Positions 56,549 to 64,000 of a DNA stretch of 64,000 nt are shown here, in pieces. The stretch is from NCBI GenBank assembly GCA_900469445.1, contig UBXM01000021.1, forward strand, positions 1 to 64,000, read 5' to 3'. The notes beneath the pieces are model-generated. The model was not told the origin of the DNA and made no database searches. It saw only the letters and a list, made by a program, of their open reading frames with translations. Source of the DNA: Hyphomicrobiales bacterium. GTDB taxonomy: Bacteria; Pseudomonadota; Alphaproteobacteria; Rhizobiales; Rhizobiaceae. A program made the position numbers and the translations under genes. How positions within the stretch are numbered: position 1 is the stretch's first letter; every line of letters starts with the position of its first letter.

Positions 56549-56788
56549 GCCTGACGCTTGCTCGTATTTTACCTCATTCCTGTGAACATGCTTGAATCCT
56601 TGGCCTCAACCCATTGAGATAAGTGGGAATCGGGGCTTAGTTTCATACAGCGCATCGAAAATCGGAATCGGTATTCGGAAAATGCGGTGTGTGGATTATG
56701 AAGTGACGCAGAGTTTTTCTGCCGCCAGATCTGGCGCGCGGCTCTGCGCTGTAAGTCGGCTTCACAGCCGCTGCTTGGAGGATTGAGC

Positions 56789-57325
56789 GTGGACAAGAGC
56801 CCGGATGCATTCCGCACGATCAGCGAGGTGGCAGATGATCTTGATCTGCCACAGCACGTGTTGCGCTTTTGGGAGACCCGCTTCACCCAGATCAAGCCGA
56901 TGAAACGCGGCGGTGGCCGACGCTATTACCGGCCCGAAGACGTCGAGCTGCTGAAAGGCATCCGTCATCTGCTTTATGATCACGGCTATACGATCAAGGG
57001 CGTCCAGAAGCTTCTGAAGACGAATGGCAACAAGTTCGTTGCCGCCATCGCATCGGGCGATGTGGCCACCATGGATGCGATCATTGCCTCCAGTGGCGAA
57101 AAACATGCCGAGCCGAAGGTCAATGCCTCGGAAGAGGATCAGGTTCTGGGCCGCCCGAAGGTGAAGCCCAGCGGCCGCTTTTTCGGTTTCGGTTCGTCCG
57201 GTGGCGACGACGCCCTGGAAGTGTCGATCGGAAAATCCAGCGTCGGCAAGGAAGATCGTGCCTTGCTGCAGGAAGCCTTGTTCGATCTTCTCGAATGCAA
57301 GCGGCTGCTCGATCAGGTGCGCTGA
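56789..57325 (+). CDS. MerR family transcriptional regulator
   Basis: A 178-residue regulator. The N-terminal MerR winged helix is clear: [20 protein letters not shown], then [20 protein letters not shown], and [20 protein letters not shown]. No metal-binding Cys pattern is present; the C-terminal half has a low-complexity [15 protein letters not shown] linker and a final helix ([19 protein letters not shown]). The start is GTG at 56789, with GGAGG eight bases upstream; the TTG at 56783 is too close. The ihfA-merR pairing is conserved in Rhizobiales but its target is unknown. Confidence 0.9.
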   Translation: MDKSPDAFRTISEVADDLDLPQHVLRFWETRFTQIKPMKRGGGRRYYRPEDVELLKGIRHLLYDHGYTIKGVQKLLKTNGNKFVAAIASGDVATMDAIIASSGEKHAEPKVNASEEDQVLGRPKVKPSGRFFGFGSSGGDDALEVSIGKSSVGKEDRALLQEALFDLLECKRLLDQVR

Positions 57326-57441
57326 CCCGCCGAGCGGCGGCGTTTACAACTATCTGTGATCACCGGAATTTTACCGTTCACCTCTGGTTCAGACCGTAAA
57401 TCAGATCATTTACCTCAGGGAGACATTCCAAGGAGAATGAG

Positions 57442-57930
57442 ATGAAGAATAAAATTGCGATCATCCTGGTATCCGCGGTCACCGCATTGACTGGCGTCGC
57501 GCCTGCCAACGCTTTTCCAACGGTAAGCCCCCCAGCAGTGCAGACGTCGCAGGCGGTGGAAAAGGTACAGTGGCGTGAAGATCGCCGTGACTGGCGTCGC
57601 CATAGCCCGCGTTACTCTCGCGACGACCGCCGTTGGCGCCATGATCGCCGCTGGCGTGACGACCGCCGTTATGGCGACCGTCGCTGGCGTCATCATCGCC
57701 ATCACCGCAACTCGAATGCGGGTGCCATCATCGGCGGTCTTGCAGCAGGCGCCATCATCGGCGGCGCACTGGCCGCACCGCGTTATGCACCGCCGCAACA
57801 GCGCCGTTATGTCGGCGGCGGCAATAGCCACGTGAACTGGTGCTATTCGCGCTACCGGTCCTACAGGGCTTACGACAATACCTTCCAGCCCTATAACGGC
57901 CCGCGCCAGCAGTGCTATTCGCCTTACTGA
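57442..57930 (+). CDS. BA14K family exported protein with Arg/Trp-rich repeat
   Basis: A 162-residue protein of the BA14K family (Brucella immunoreactive 14 kDa protein, reported to bind mannosides). The signal peptide ends at PANAF. Residues about 45-90 are a low-complexity run of D-R-R-W and H-D-R-R-W units. A Gly-rich membrane-like segment follows ([18 protein letters not shown]), then the BA14K signature [19 protein letters not shown], ending [10 protein letters not shown] with its paired Cys. AAGGAGAATGAG precedes the ATG. A strong terminator follows. Confidence 0.9.
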   Translation: MKNKIAIILVSAVTALTGVAPANAFPTVSPPAVQTSQAVEKVQWREDRRDWRRHSPRYSRDDRRWRHDRRWRDDRRYGDRRWRHHRHHRNSNAGAIIGGLAAGAIIGGALAAPRYAPPQQRRYVGGGNSHVNWCYSRYRSYRAYDNTFQPYNGPRQQCYSPY

Positions 57931-57956
57931 TAGGCTGCCGTTCTATCGCATCAATG

Positions 57957-57988
57957 ATGCCGCTCCGATTCGGGGCGGCATTTTTTTT
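57957..57988 (+). terminator. rho-independent terminator of the BA14K gene
   Basis: ATGCCGCTCC, loop GATTC, GGGGCGGCAT, then eight T. Ten pairs with one wobble, 27 bases after the stop. Confidence 0.93.
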
Positions 57989-58001
57989 AACGGGAAGGGG
58001 C

Positions 58002-58385
58002 TCAGGGATTGACCTTGAGATAGGCGATCAGGTCGTCGATTTCGGACTGGAACCACATTCCCCAGAACCGCATGCTCGTATTCGGCACTTTCGTCTTGGG
58101 GCTGGAGAGAAATTCGGCGAGCGCCTTGTCATCCCATACTAGGCCTGCGTTTCCGGCCTCCGACATCGCTTTTGAATACCGGAAACCGGCAACGCCGCCC
58201 GCAGGCCTGCCAAACACACCCTTCAGATGAGGGCCGGCCTTGTTGGTGTCGCTGTCAATTGCATGACAGGGCGCGCAGACCTTGAACAAGCGCTGGCCGC
58301 GCTCGATATCGGCGGCGAGGGCCGCTGAATGCAGGAAGGGCAACAGAACAAGCGAGGATAGAAGCATTCGGAGTTCGATCGGCAT
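58002..58385 (-). CDS. periplasmic class I cytochrome c
   Basis: A 127-residue exported electron carrier. The signal peptide (RMLLSSLVLLPFLHSAALAA) is followed by the heme motif VCAPCH at residues 36-41 and, late, VPNTSMRFWG, whose Met is the probable sixth heme ligand. The spacing and the GPHLKGVFGRPAG block match cytochrome c2/c-550. ATG 58385 is preferred over 58412. It lies next to tRNA-Pro, with no oxidase genes in view. Confidence 0.9.
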   Translation of the reverse strand: MPIELRMLLSSLVLLPFLHSAALAADIERGQRLFKVCAPCHAIDSDTNKAGPHLKGVFGRPAGGVAGFRYSKAMSEAGNAGLVWDDKALAEFLSSPKTKVPNTSMRFWGMWFQSEIDDLIAYLKVNP

Positions 58386-58461
58386 TTTCGATCTCATCTC
58401 GCGCATGTCCATATCCGGCTTGCGAACCTAGTCCAGTCATGGAGAATTCGGGGGGAGAAAT

Positions 58462-58538
<77 letters not shown>

Positions 58539-58694
58539 ACCTGCTTCGAGAGCAAGACTTCCATACTGGCATGACATTCACGGTGCAAGCGAAAAATCCC
58601 GGTCGCGAGGCCGCTTGCACGTCATCCAACGAAAAAGTCCCGCCACGCACTCCCATGCATGGCAGGATAGGATTTTCCTCGATGTCATCCGTTA

Positions 58695-59033
58695 TCAGAT
58701 GATCGGGCAACCACGGCGATTGGCAAATGTGATCCGGTCGGGGCCACGACGCGTCATGCCCTCCACAGTGACGCTGCGCGTGGTCACCCGCACCACTTCG
58801 GGACGGCGAAGTCCCTCATCGCGGGCAGCGGCACGCGCCTCGCCGGGGCTGCAGCCGCGGCCCCGTTCACTGTAGCGATCGGAATCCCTGTCTCGATCCC
58901 GGATCACCGGCCGCACGCCATCAGGGCCAATGCGCAACTCCACGTCCTGTGCCGAAGCGGGTAGGGCAAAGACAGAGGACGCTGCGATGGAAAGGACTGC
59001 TGCGAGCCCGATTTTAGAACCTGTCTTGAACAT
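58695..59033 (-). CDS. small exported protein of unknown function
   Basis: A 112-residue protein. The signal peptide reads KIGLAAVLSIAASSVFALPA and is cleaved before QDVEL. The mature part has an Arg/Asp-rich run (IRDRDRDSDRYSERGRG), then CSPGEARAAARDEGLRRPEV and a closing DRITFANRRGCPII; the two Cys could form a disulfide. The layout is familiar from Rhizobiaceae hypothetical proteins, and the function is unknown. GAGGAGAAGAG precedes the ATG. Confidence 0.75.
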   Translation of the reverse strand: MFKTGSKIGLAAVLSIAASSVFALPASAQDVELRIGPDGVRPVIRDRDRDSDRYSERGRGCSPGEARAAARDEGLRRPEVVRVTTRSVTVEGMTRRGPDRITFANRRGCPII

Positions 59034-59205
59034 CTCTTCTCCTCCGCGCGATCGTCGCGCTATTGATAACTCACGGAGAAGTAACCAGCCTGAGGAGCGA
59101 AGGTTCCGCGGCCGGGTGTGCGTCGGATGAAGTATAGAGGGTGTCTATCCAAGCCAGGGAGAAGCACTCTCACGAGTGCCTCCAGCGCCTGTCGAGGTAA
59201 GTCGA

Positions 59206-59394
59206 TTACCGGAACCGCGGTGCCCGGCTTGCGTTCATCAAGAGCTCCTGCTGCGTGGCGAAGGGGCCAAGCAGCTTGAGAAGCCTTGTTTCCTCGTCGG
59301 TATCGAGCCGATAGCGTCGAGCGAAGTCCGTGACGCTCCAGACTTTCCGCAGGCCTTTTTCCTCAATTTCAGCGGTGCTGAGATGCGATGTCAT
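59206..59394 (-). CDS. small conserved protein of unknown function
   Basis: A 62-residue soluble protein, mostly helical: VWSVTDFARRYRLDTDEETR, then LLKLLGPFATQQELLMNA and ending APRFR. The first half reads like a short helix-turn-helix, but it is too small to assign. AGAGGGG five bases before the ATG supports it as a gene. The 172 bases upstream are without features. Confidence 0.65.
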   Translation of the reverse strand: MTSHLSTAEIEEKGLRKVWSVTDFARRYRLDTDEETRLLKLLGPFATQQELLMNASRAPRFR

Positions 59395-59486
59395 GTGAAC
59401 CCCTCTTCGTGTTCAGAGACTTTGCTAAAGGCAATTTGAAAGAAGTATACGCCTATGCGGTTAAGTTTATATGCGCAATTTTACTT

Positions 59487-59636
59487 TTAGTTCTCTTGAA
59501 CATTCACGCCGTTCTCACCGATGCTGATGGAAACGCCTTCCGGCTTTGTTTCTTCCCGATAGACGTAGAAGCTCAGGCCGGCGACGACCACGATCAGAGC
59601 GCCGATGATGAGATATAGGTTATTGCTGCGAGCCAT
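59487..59636 (-). CDS. 49-residue single-helix membrane protein
   Basis: A small protein starting MARSNNLYLIIGALIVVVAG with one transmembrane helix and a short periplasmic tail ending GVSISIGENGVNVQEN. Similar short proteins (MARSNNLYLIIGAL start) recur in rhizobial genomes. GGGGAC precedes ATG 59636; an earlier in-frame start at 59678 would bury the helix. Function unknown. Confidence 0.7.
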   Translation of the reverse strand: MARSNNLYLIIGALIVVVAGLSFYVYREETKPEGVSISIGENGVNVQEN

Positions 59637-59707
59637 GCGTGTCCCCGATATTGATTGCGGCGGAGAAACGCGTTGCAAGTCAAATGGTTCCGGACGAATT
59701 GAAGAAT

Positions 59708-59998
59708 TTAATCGTCGTTTGTGGCATTGAGATTTTGAGGGCGAATGCCTTCGTCCGGGGGCTGTTGATGCAGCCTCACACCGGGGCCTGACGCATCCTG
59801 CTGCCCGGCGGCCACAAAGATGATGCCGCGGGATTCGAGAACGCGCTTCAGTTTTCTTGAAAGCTCAGGCTCGACGTTGCCGGTTGAAGCTTCGCCGGCG
59901 CGAATGGTATCGGCGGCGACGCCGGCCGCCTCGGCAAGCTCTTCTATCGAAATCCCGATCATCGCCCGGGCGGCGCGCAATTGTGATGTGGTGAGCAT
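59708..59998 (-). CDS. XRE-type helix-turn-helix regulator
   Basis: A 96-residue DNA-binding protein: LRAARAMIGISIEELAEAAG, then VAADTIRAGEASTG, the lambda-repressor HTH with its recognition helix, and RGIIFVAAG closing the domain. The Gln/Pro-rich C-terminal tail (GVRLHQQPPDEGIRPQN) is probably disordered. It lies just downstream of the polysaccharide operon on the same strand. Target unknown. Confidence 0.85.
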   Translation of the reverse strand: MLTTSQLRAARAMIGISIEELAEAAGVAADTIRAGEASTGNVEPELSRKLKRVLESRGIIFVAAGQQDASGPGVRLHQQPPDEGIRPQNLNATNDD

Positions 59999-60028
59999 CC
60001 ATATGATCTGGAATGGCTGAAGCGGAAG

Positions 60029-61282
60029 TCAAGCTGTCGCCATAGCCGCTTCGGCGCGTTGCCGGCGCATGTGTCGATGCTCCAGCGCGAAGCACCCCCA
60101 CAGGAGGCCCAGAAGCAGGTAGAAATGCCGCCAATGGTCGGTGTCGATGACATTGCCGATCAGGGCGTGCCCGAGGATCATCACCCAGCAGATCATCATG
60201 TAGGGCTGCCACGGTCTTTCCCTGAGCAGGTAGCGAAAGCCCATCCAGATCGTCGACCAGATCATGATCTGATAGGTCGCAGCCCCCAGCCACCCATAGG
60301 TCGTCAGCGACTTCAGCCAGATATTGTGCTCGTCCTCGCCATAGATCTTGCCGAAGGCCATGGCCCCCATGCCGAGCGGCCGCTCCATCGCCATCAGGAA
60401 ACCGATCCTGTGCCTTTCGAAACGGCCAAAACGCGCACCGTCATATTCCTGAACCAGCCTGGCGCGGTTGGTGAAGAGATCGGAGACCTGGGGGATTTGC
60501 AGGGCGATCACCAGCGCCAGGATGAGCACTACCGCCGCAACGGCGGAAATGGTCAGTATTTTCAACCGGAAGGCCGTCGTCCTTTCCTTCAGGAGCATGA
60601 CAATGACCAGCGCCACACCGCTGAACAGCAGCAGGCCCCAAGCCGCGCGGGAAAAGGAAAGGAATACGCCGAGAACCAGCACGAGGATGCCGGCGATCAG
60701 AAACGGTGCGGCCAGGATACGGCCCGTCAGCAGCCGGTAGACCAGATAGAGGATCGGCGCGATGAGATAGGGGCCGAACACGTTCGGATCCTGAAATGCG
60801 CCCATGGCCCGGTCGTAGCGGGTGAAAATATGCGCGCCGGGAAAGGCGTTGAAATAGCCCAGAATGCCGAGAAGTGCCGTGATGATCGCCGCAACCACCC
60901 AGGCGCGGAAGATCAATGCGAACCGGCCCGGATCGTCCTCGATGATTGCTGCGTAAAAGACCGAGCTCAGCGCCAGGAAGATGGAAACGGCGATATACAT
61001 CGGCGCGCCGCTCATGTCCTTCATGACGGTGAGCGAGAACAGCCCGCCGATATTGAAGACGAGCAGCAGGGCAAGCAGAAGGCAGACAGTGCGCGAGATG
61101 CGCAGGCCAAGCAGGAACCAGATGGCGACCTGCACCACCATGATCAGTTCGTACGGAGCCGGCTCGGAGATGACGAAGCCCGACAGGAATACGCCGAACG
61201 CCAGCAGGCCGGATCCGAAAAGCCGGGCGATCTGGACTGCCGGAAGGCGTTGCGCCTGATGGTCGAAGTCAGCGGTCGTCAA
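60029..61282 (-). CDS. O-antigen ligase / polysaccharide polymerase (Wzy/ExoQ-like)
   Basis: A 417-residue inner-membrane protein with ten to twelve helices and the O-antigen ligase/polymerase region: GAFQDPNVFGPYLIAPILYL, FLSFSRAAWG, a large loop with RPLGMGAMAFGKIYGEDEHN, and NIWLKSLTTYGWLGA, which match the Wzy_C pattern of polymerases such as ExoQ. The only start beyond the upstream stop is TTG at 61282, overlapping that stop as TTGA. It acts on the lipid-linked units started by the neighbouring transferase. Confidence 0.85.
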   Translation of the reverse strand: MTTADFDHQAQRLPAVQIARLFGSGLLAFGVFLSGFVISEPAPYELIMVVQVAIWFLLGLRISRTVCLLLALLLVFNIGGLFSLTVMKDMSGAPMYIAVSIFLALSSVFYAAIIEDDPGRFALIFRAWVVAAIITALLGILGYFNAFPGAHIFTRYDRAMGAFQDPNVFGPYLIAPILYLVYRLLTGRILAAPFLIAGILVLVLGVFLSFSRAAWGLLLFSGVALVIVMLLKERTTAFRLKILTISAVAAVVLILALVIALQIPQVSDLFTNRARLVQEYDGARFGRFERHRIGFLMAMERPLGMGAMAFGKIYGEDEHNIWLKSLTTYGWLGAATYQIMIWSTIWMGFRYLLRERPWQPYMMICWVMILGHALIGNVIDTDHWRHFYLLLGLLWGCFALEHRHMRRQRAEAAMATA

Positions 61283-62826
61283 TACGCATTGTCCGTGTTG
61301 AACAGGCTGGTTGGGGTCAGGAACAGAATCTTGAGGTCGAAGAACAGTGACCAATTTTCGATATAGTCCAGATCGTGCTGGGTTCGGGCGCGGATCTTTT
61401 CGTCGGAATCGAGTTCACCGCGCAGGCCCTTGATCTGTGCCCAGCCGGTAACGCCGGGCTTTACCCGGTGCCGGGCAAAATAGCTTTCGATGACATCGAC
61501 ATATTTGCGCTCGCCCGTCTGGGCGTGAACTGCGTGCGGACGTGGCCCGACCAGCGAAAGCTCGCCCTTCAGCACGTTGAACAGTTGCGGCAACTCGTCG
61601 ATCGAGGACTTGCGCAGAAAACGGCCGACCGGGGTGACACGCGGGTCTCCCTTGGTGACGGCTTTCACCGCCGTCTGGTCGCTCATGTTGGTGTACATCG
61701 AGCGGAACTTCAAAACCTTGATGGTCTCGTTATTGAAGCCGTGCCGGTTCTGCCGGAACAGGATCGGCCCTTGCGACGTGGCTTTCACCGCGATCGCAGC
61801 ACCAAGCATGATCGGCCACAGAAGCACGATCGCTATCACGGTGAAGAAGATGTCGAAGGCGCGCTTTGCCACCGAATCCCAGTCACGGATCGGCTTGTCG
61901 AAAATGTCGAACATCGGCACCGCACCCACATGCGAATAGGAGCGGGGCCGGAAACGCAGGCGGTTCGCATGTGCCGCAAGCCGAATGTCGACCGGAAGCA
62001 CCCAGAGCTTGCGCAGGAGCTGCAGGATGCGCGCCTCGGCGCTTGCCGGCAGCGCGATGATCAGCATGTCGATGCGGGCAAGCCGCGCGAATTCGATCAG
62101 TTCGGCGAATGTGCCGAGCTTTGGGTAGCCGGCCACGACGCTCGGAGAGCGGTCGCTGCCGCGGTCATCGAAGATGCCGCAGATGCGGATGTCGTTGTCC
62201 GGTTGCTGTTCGAGGGCGCGGATGAACTGCTTGGCAGGCTCGCCGCCGCCAACGATGACGGCCCTGCGTTCCATCACGCCATTGCGCGCCCAGTGGCGGA
62301 TCCCATAGGCGGTCAGAAGCCGTTCGCCGAGCAGAAAGGCAGCGCCGCACACGAACCAGATCGCCGCCGCGCCCGTTGGATAGAGCACCCCTTCGGCAAC
62401 CGATACGCCCATAAAGGTCACGAGGAAGCCCATCGCCCAGGCGGCGAGCACGCGTTTGGCATTGCGCCGCGCCGCGCGAATGGAGGGAATGAGATAGGTA
62501 TCGGCAAGCTGCAGGAACAGCACCGTCAGCGTCGCGCCGATGGCGGTAACCACGAAGCGCGTGAGGAAATGACTGTCGGAGGGAACCGGCGCCATATAGC
62601 AGGCAAGCAGGCCGATCGCGAGAATGGATGTGAGCTCGAACAGGCGAAACTGTCCAATCAGCATCGTCGGCGAATAATTGTTGTCGCGGAACTGGTCGGC
62701 AATCTGCTTGGCGAACGGGTTGAGCTCGACAGGGGCTGCCGGTTCCTCGTTGCGAGGCCCGCCATCCGCGACGCTGCGGCGCAATGCGTCGAGGTCCAGG
62801 TCCGGCCGATTGCCCAAGTCGCTCAT
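61279..62826 (-). CDS. undecaprenyl-phosphate sugar phosphotransferase (WcaJ/PssY-type)
   Basis: Priming enzyme of polysaccharide synthesis: moves a sugar-phosphate to undecaprenyl phosphate. The 515-residue protein has an N-terminal membrane part with four to five helices, a Rossmann-like cytoplasmic region (AVIVGGGEPAKQFIRAL), and the C-terminal transferase domain: KRAFDIFFTVIAIVLLWPIM, KFRSMYTNM, the catalytic RFLRKSSIDELPQLFNVLKG, SLVGPRPHAV and VKPGVTGWAQIKGLRG. It is co-translated with the polymerase gene. Confidence 0.92.
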   Translation of the reverse strand: MSDLGNRPDLDLDALRRSVADGGPRNEEPAAPVELNPFAKQIADQFRDNNYSPTMLIGQFRLFELTSILAIGLLACYMAPVPSDSHFLTRFVVTAIGATLTVLFLQLADTYLIPSIRAARRNAKRVLAAWAMGFLVTFMGVSVAEGVLYPTGAAAIWFVCGAAFLLGERLLTAYGIRHWARNGVMERRAVIVGGGEPAKQFIRALEQQPDNDIRICGIFDDRGSDRSPSVVAGYPKLGTFAELIEFARLARIDMLIIALPASAEARILQLLRKLWVLPVDIRLAAHANRLRFRPRSYSHVGAVPMFDIFDKPIRDWDSVAKRAFDIFFTVIAIVLLWPIMLGAAIAVKATSQGPILFRQNRHGFNNETIKVLKFRSMYTNMSDQTAVKAVTKGDPRVTPVGRFLRKSSIDELPQLFNVLKGELSLVGPRPHAVHAQTGERKYVDVIESYFARHRVKPGVTGWAQIKGLRGELDSDEKIRARTQHDLDYIENWSLFFDLKILFLTPTSLFNTDNAY

Positions 62827-62903
62827 GAAATGGTCCCTTGTCTCCCGGTTGTCATCAGGGAGATCATAAGAAATCGCTTATCAGGAAGATGCTAAGGAAG
62901 CCT

Positions 62904-64000
62904 TTAGGTCGGCAGGGCTTCGCGATAGAGGTCGAGCATGTCGCGCGCCATTACCGGCGCGGAGAAAACCGCCTTGAATGCGGAAGGTTTCGGCATCGTG
63001 CGGGCTCGCCAGTCGGGCTGTGTTGCGGCGGCCGTCATGATGCGGGAAAGATCCTGCGCATCCCCCGGAATAGCAAGCGCTTCGCTGTTTTCGCCCAGTA
63101 CTTCCGGTATCCCGCCGACGCGGGATGCTATGACCGCTTTGCCGGCGGCGAGCGCCTCAAGCACGATATAGGGCATCGCCTCCGCACGCGAGGGGACGAC
63201 GATCGTTTTTGCCAGCGCGAATGCCTTGCGGGCGGGCATGGCAGGCAGCATCTGCATGCGTCGATCAAGCCCGAGTTCCGATATCATTGCCCGGTATTTG
63301 TCTTCGTCTGGGCCGTCGCCGATCATCATGGCAGTCAAAGGACGTCCGATGCGGCGCTCTGTACGCAGGAAAGCGTCGATGAAGACATCCGGCCCCTTCA
63401 TGTCCCGCATCATGCCGATGAAGAGAAAATCGGCGGCATCTGCATCCAGCGGAACCGGCCCAAATTCCGCTTCGTTGATGCCGTTATAGATCACCTGCGA
63501 AAGGGGTCTCGGCATGCCGACCTTGGTTTCGTAGATTCGCCTTTCGTAATCGCAGACGAAGGCTATCGCGTCGCAGAAATTCTCCTGAAAACGCTCAAGC
63601 CTGAGCACGATCTGCCCGGTTGGGGATGACCGCGCAAAATGCAGGCTGCCGCCATGCGGAGAATAGACGCGGGCTACGCGATACCTGTTGACCCGCAACA
63701 CTGAGCCGATCATCCGGGCCATTGCGCCACCCTTGGCGCCATGTCCATGCAGAATGTCCGGCTGCAAACTCTTGATATGCCGATAGCTCTTGCCAAGAGC
63801 GATCATGTCTGAAGGCGATATGGCCCGTCGCATCGGCAGGCGTGTCAGCCCCAATGCAAGCTTTGGCCCGATCGTTTCGAAAAGCGCGCTCTCGTAGGCG
63901 CCGCCCGTCGAACTGTCGCACAAAATGCCGACCTGATGACCCGCGGCGCTGTGTTCTTCCACCAGGTCGCGCACATGCCGGAAGATCCCGCCTATGGGAT
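62904..64000 (-). CDS. glycosyltransferase family 4, N-terminus outside the window
   Basis: A GT-B fold transferase of extracellular polysaccharide synthesis. The frame stays open to the window edge, reading PIGGIFRHVRDLVEEHSAAG, the usual N-terminal acceptor motif, so only a few residues are missing. The C-terminal domain has FLFIGMMRDMKGPDVFIDAF, then VPSRAEAMPYIVLEALAAGK, the nucleotide-sugar site with the EX7E motif (E-A-M-P-Y-I-V-L-E), and ASRVGGIPEVL. It ends 77 bases before the priming transferase. Confidence 0.9.
   Translation of the reverse strand, partial: PIGGIFRHVRDLVEEHSAAGHQVGILCDSSTGGAYESALFETIGPKLALGLTRLPMRRAISPSDMIALGKSYRHIKSLQPDILHGHGAKGGAMARMIGSVLRVNRYRVARVYSPHGGSLHFARSSPTGQIVLRLERFQENFCDAIAFVCDYERRIYETKVGMPRPLSQVIYNGINEAEFGPVPLDADAADFLFIGMMRDMKGPDVFIDAFLRTERRIGRPLTAMMIGDGPDEDKYRAMISELGLDRRMQMLPAMPARKAFALAKTIVVPSRAEAMPYIVLEALAAGKAVIASRVGGIPEVLGENSEALAIPGDAQDLSRIMTAAATQPDWRARTMPKPSAFKAVFSAPVMARDMLDLYREALPT

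Overview
The window is ordinary chromosomal DNA of an alphaproteobacterium, almost certainly a member of the Rhizobiaceae (Rhizobium/Agrobacterium/Neorhizobium group). The reasons are gene content and order: purN-purM, hdaA-ppk-ppx, rnd, aspS, hemB-RDD-bpt, ldtR with an L,D-transpeptidase, glyA-nrdR-ribD-ribE-ribH-nusB, hppA-bamE, and yceD-plsX-fabH-ihfA-merR. BA14K and DUF1236 proteins, a magnesium-type HemB and CTTGAC-type -35 boxes point the same way. There are no rRNA genes, transposases, prophage structural genes or CRISPR arrays. One tRNA (Pro, GGG) is present.

Layout. 1-7.5 kb: glutathione transferase, secreted RNase T2, a flippase-like membrane protein, RlmJ, a molybdopterin oxidoreductase, a NUDIX hydrolase and an orphan PhnM. 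7.5-10 kb: a Phd/PIN toxin-antitoxin pair, then purM-purN. 10-19.4 kb: AI-2E exporter, HdaA, polyphosphate kinase and exopolyphosphatase, a START-like protein, a secreted phytase-like esterase and RNase D. 19.4-30 kb: an MFS exporter, a DUF411 metal-protein pair, aspS, a chemoreceptor, a DUF1236 protein, two tiny overlapping membrane genes, a SulP transporter and an unknown exported protein. 30-35.6 kb: parC with an unusual hairpin-rich leader, an AbrB/Doc toxin-antitoxin locus with a second AbrB, then EamA, bpt and RDD genes. 35.7-42.4 kb: hemB, the peptidoglycan regulator ldtR and its probable target L,D-transpeptidase (separated by an AT-rich foreign-looking stretch), an outer membrane protein and a secreted choloylglycine-hydrolase-like amidase. 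42.5-49.6 kb: the glyA-nrdR-rib-nusB group, split by an opposite-strand HD-GYP gene. 49.8-57.4 kb: proton-pumping pyrophosphatase, BamE, a cytochrome bc1 assembly chaperone, and the yceD-plsX-fabH-ihfA-merR lipid/IHF cluster. 57.4-60 kb: BA14K, cytochrome c, tRNA-Pro and four small rhizobial genes. 60-64 kb: the end of a polysaccharide locus (polymerase, priming glycosyltransferase, glycosyltransferase cut by the window edge).

Themes. Phosphate and pyrophosphate handling recurs (ppk, ppx, phytase-like esterase, phnM, hppA). Envelope building is spread through the second half (ldtR/ldtP, bamE, plsX/fabH, polysaccharide genes). The items most worth a second look are the duplicated AbrB antitoxin around Doc with its perfect operator palindrome, the mutually exclusive hairpins that abut the parC start codon, the ATGA-coupled micro-membrane-protein pair before sulP, and the foreign-looking segment between ldtR and the L,D-transpeptidase.
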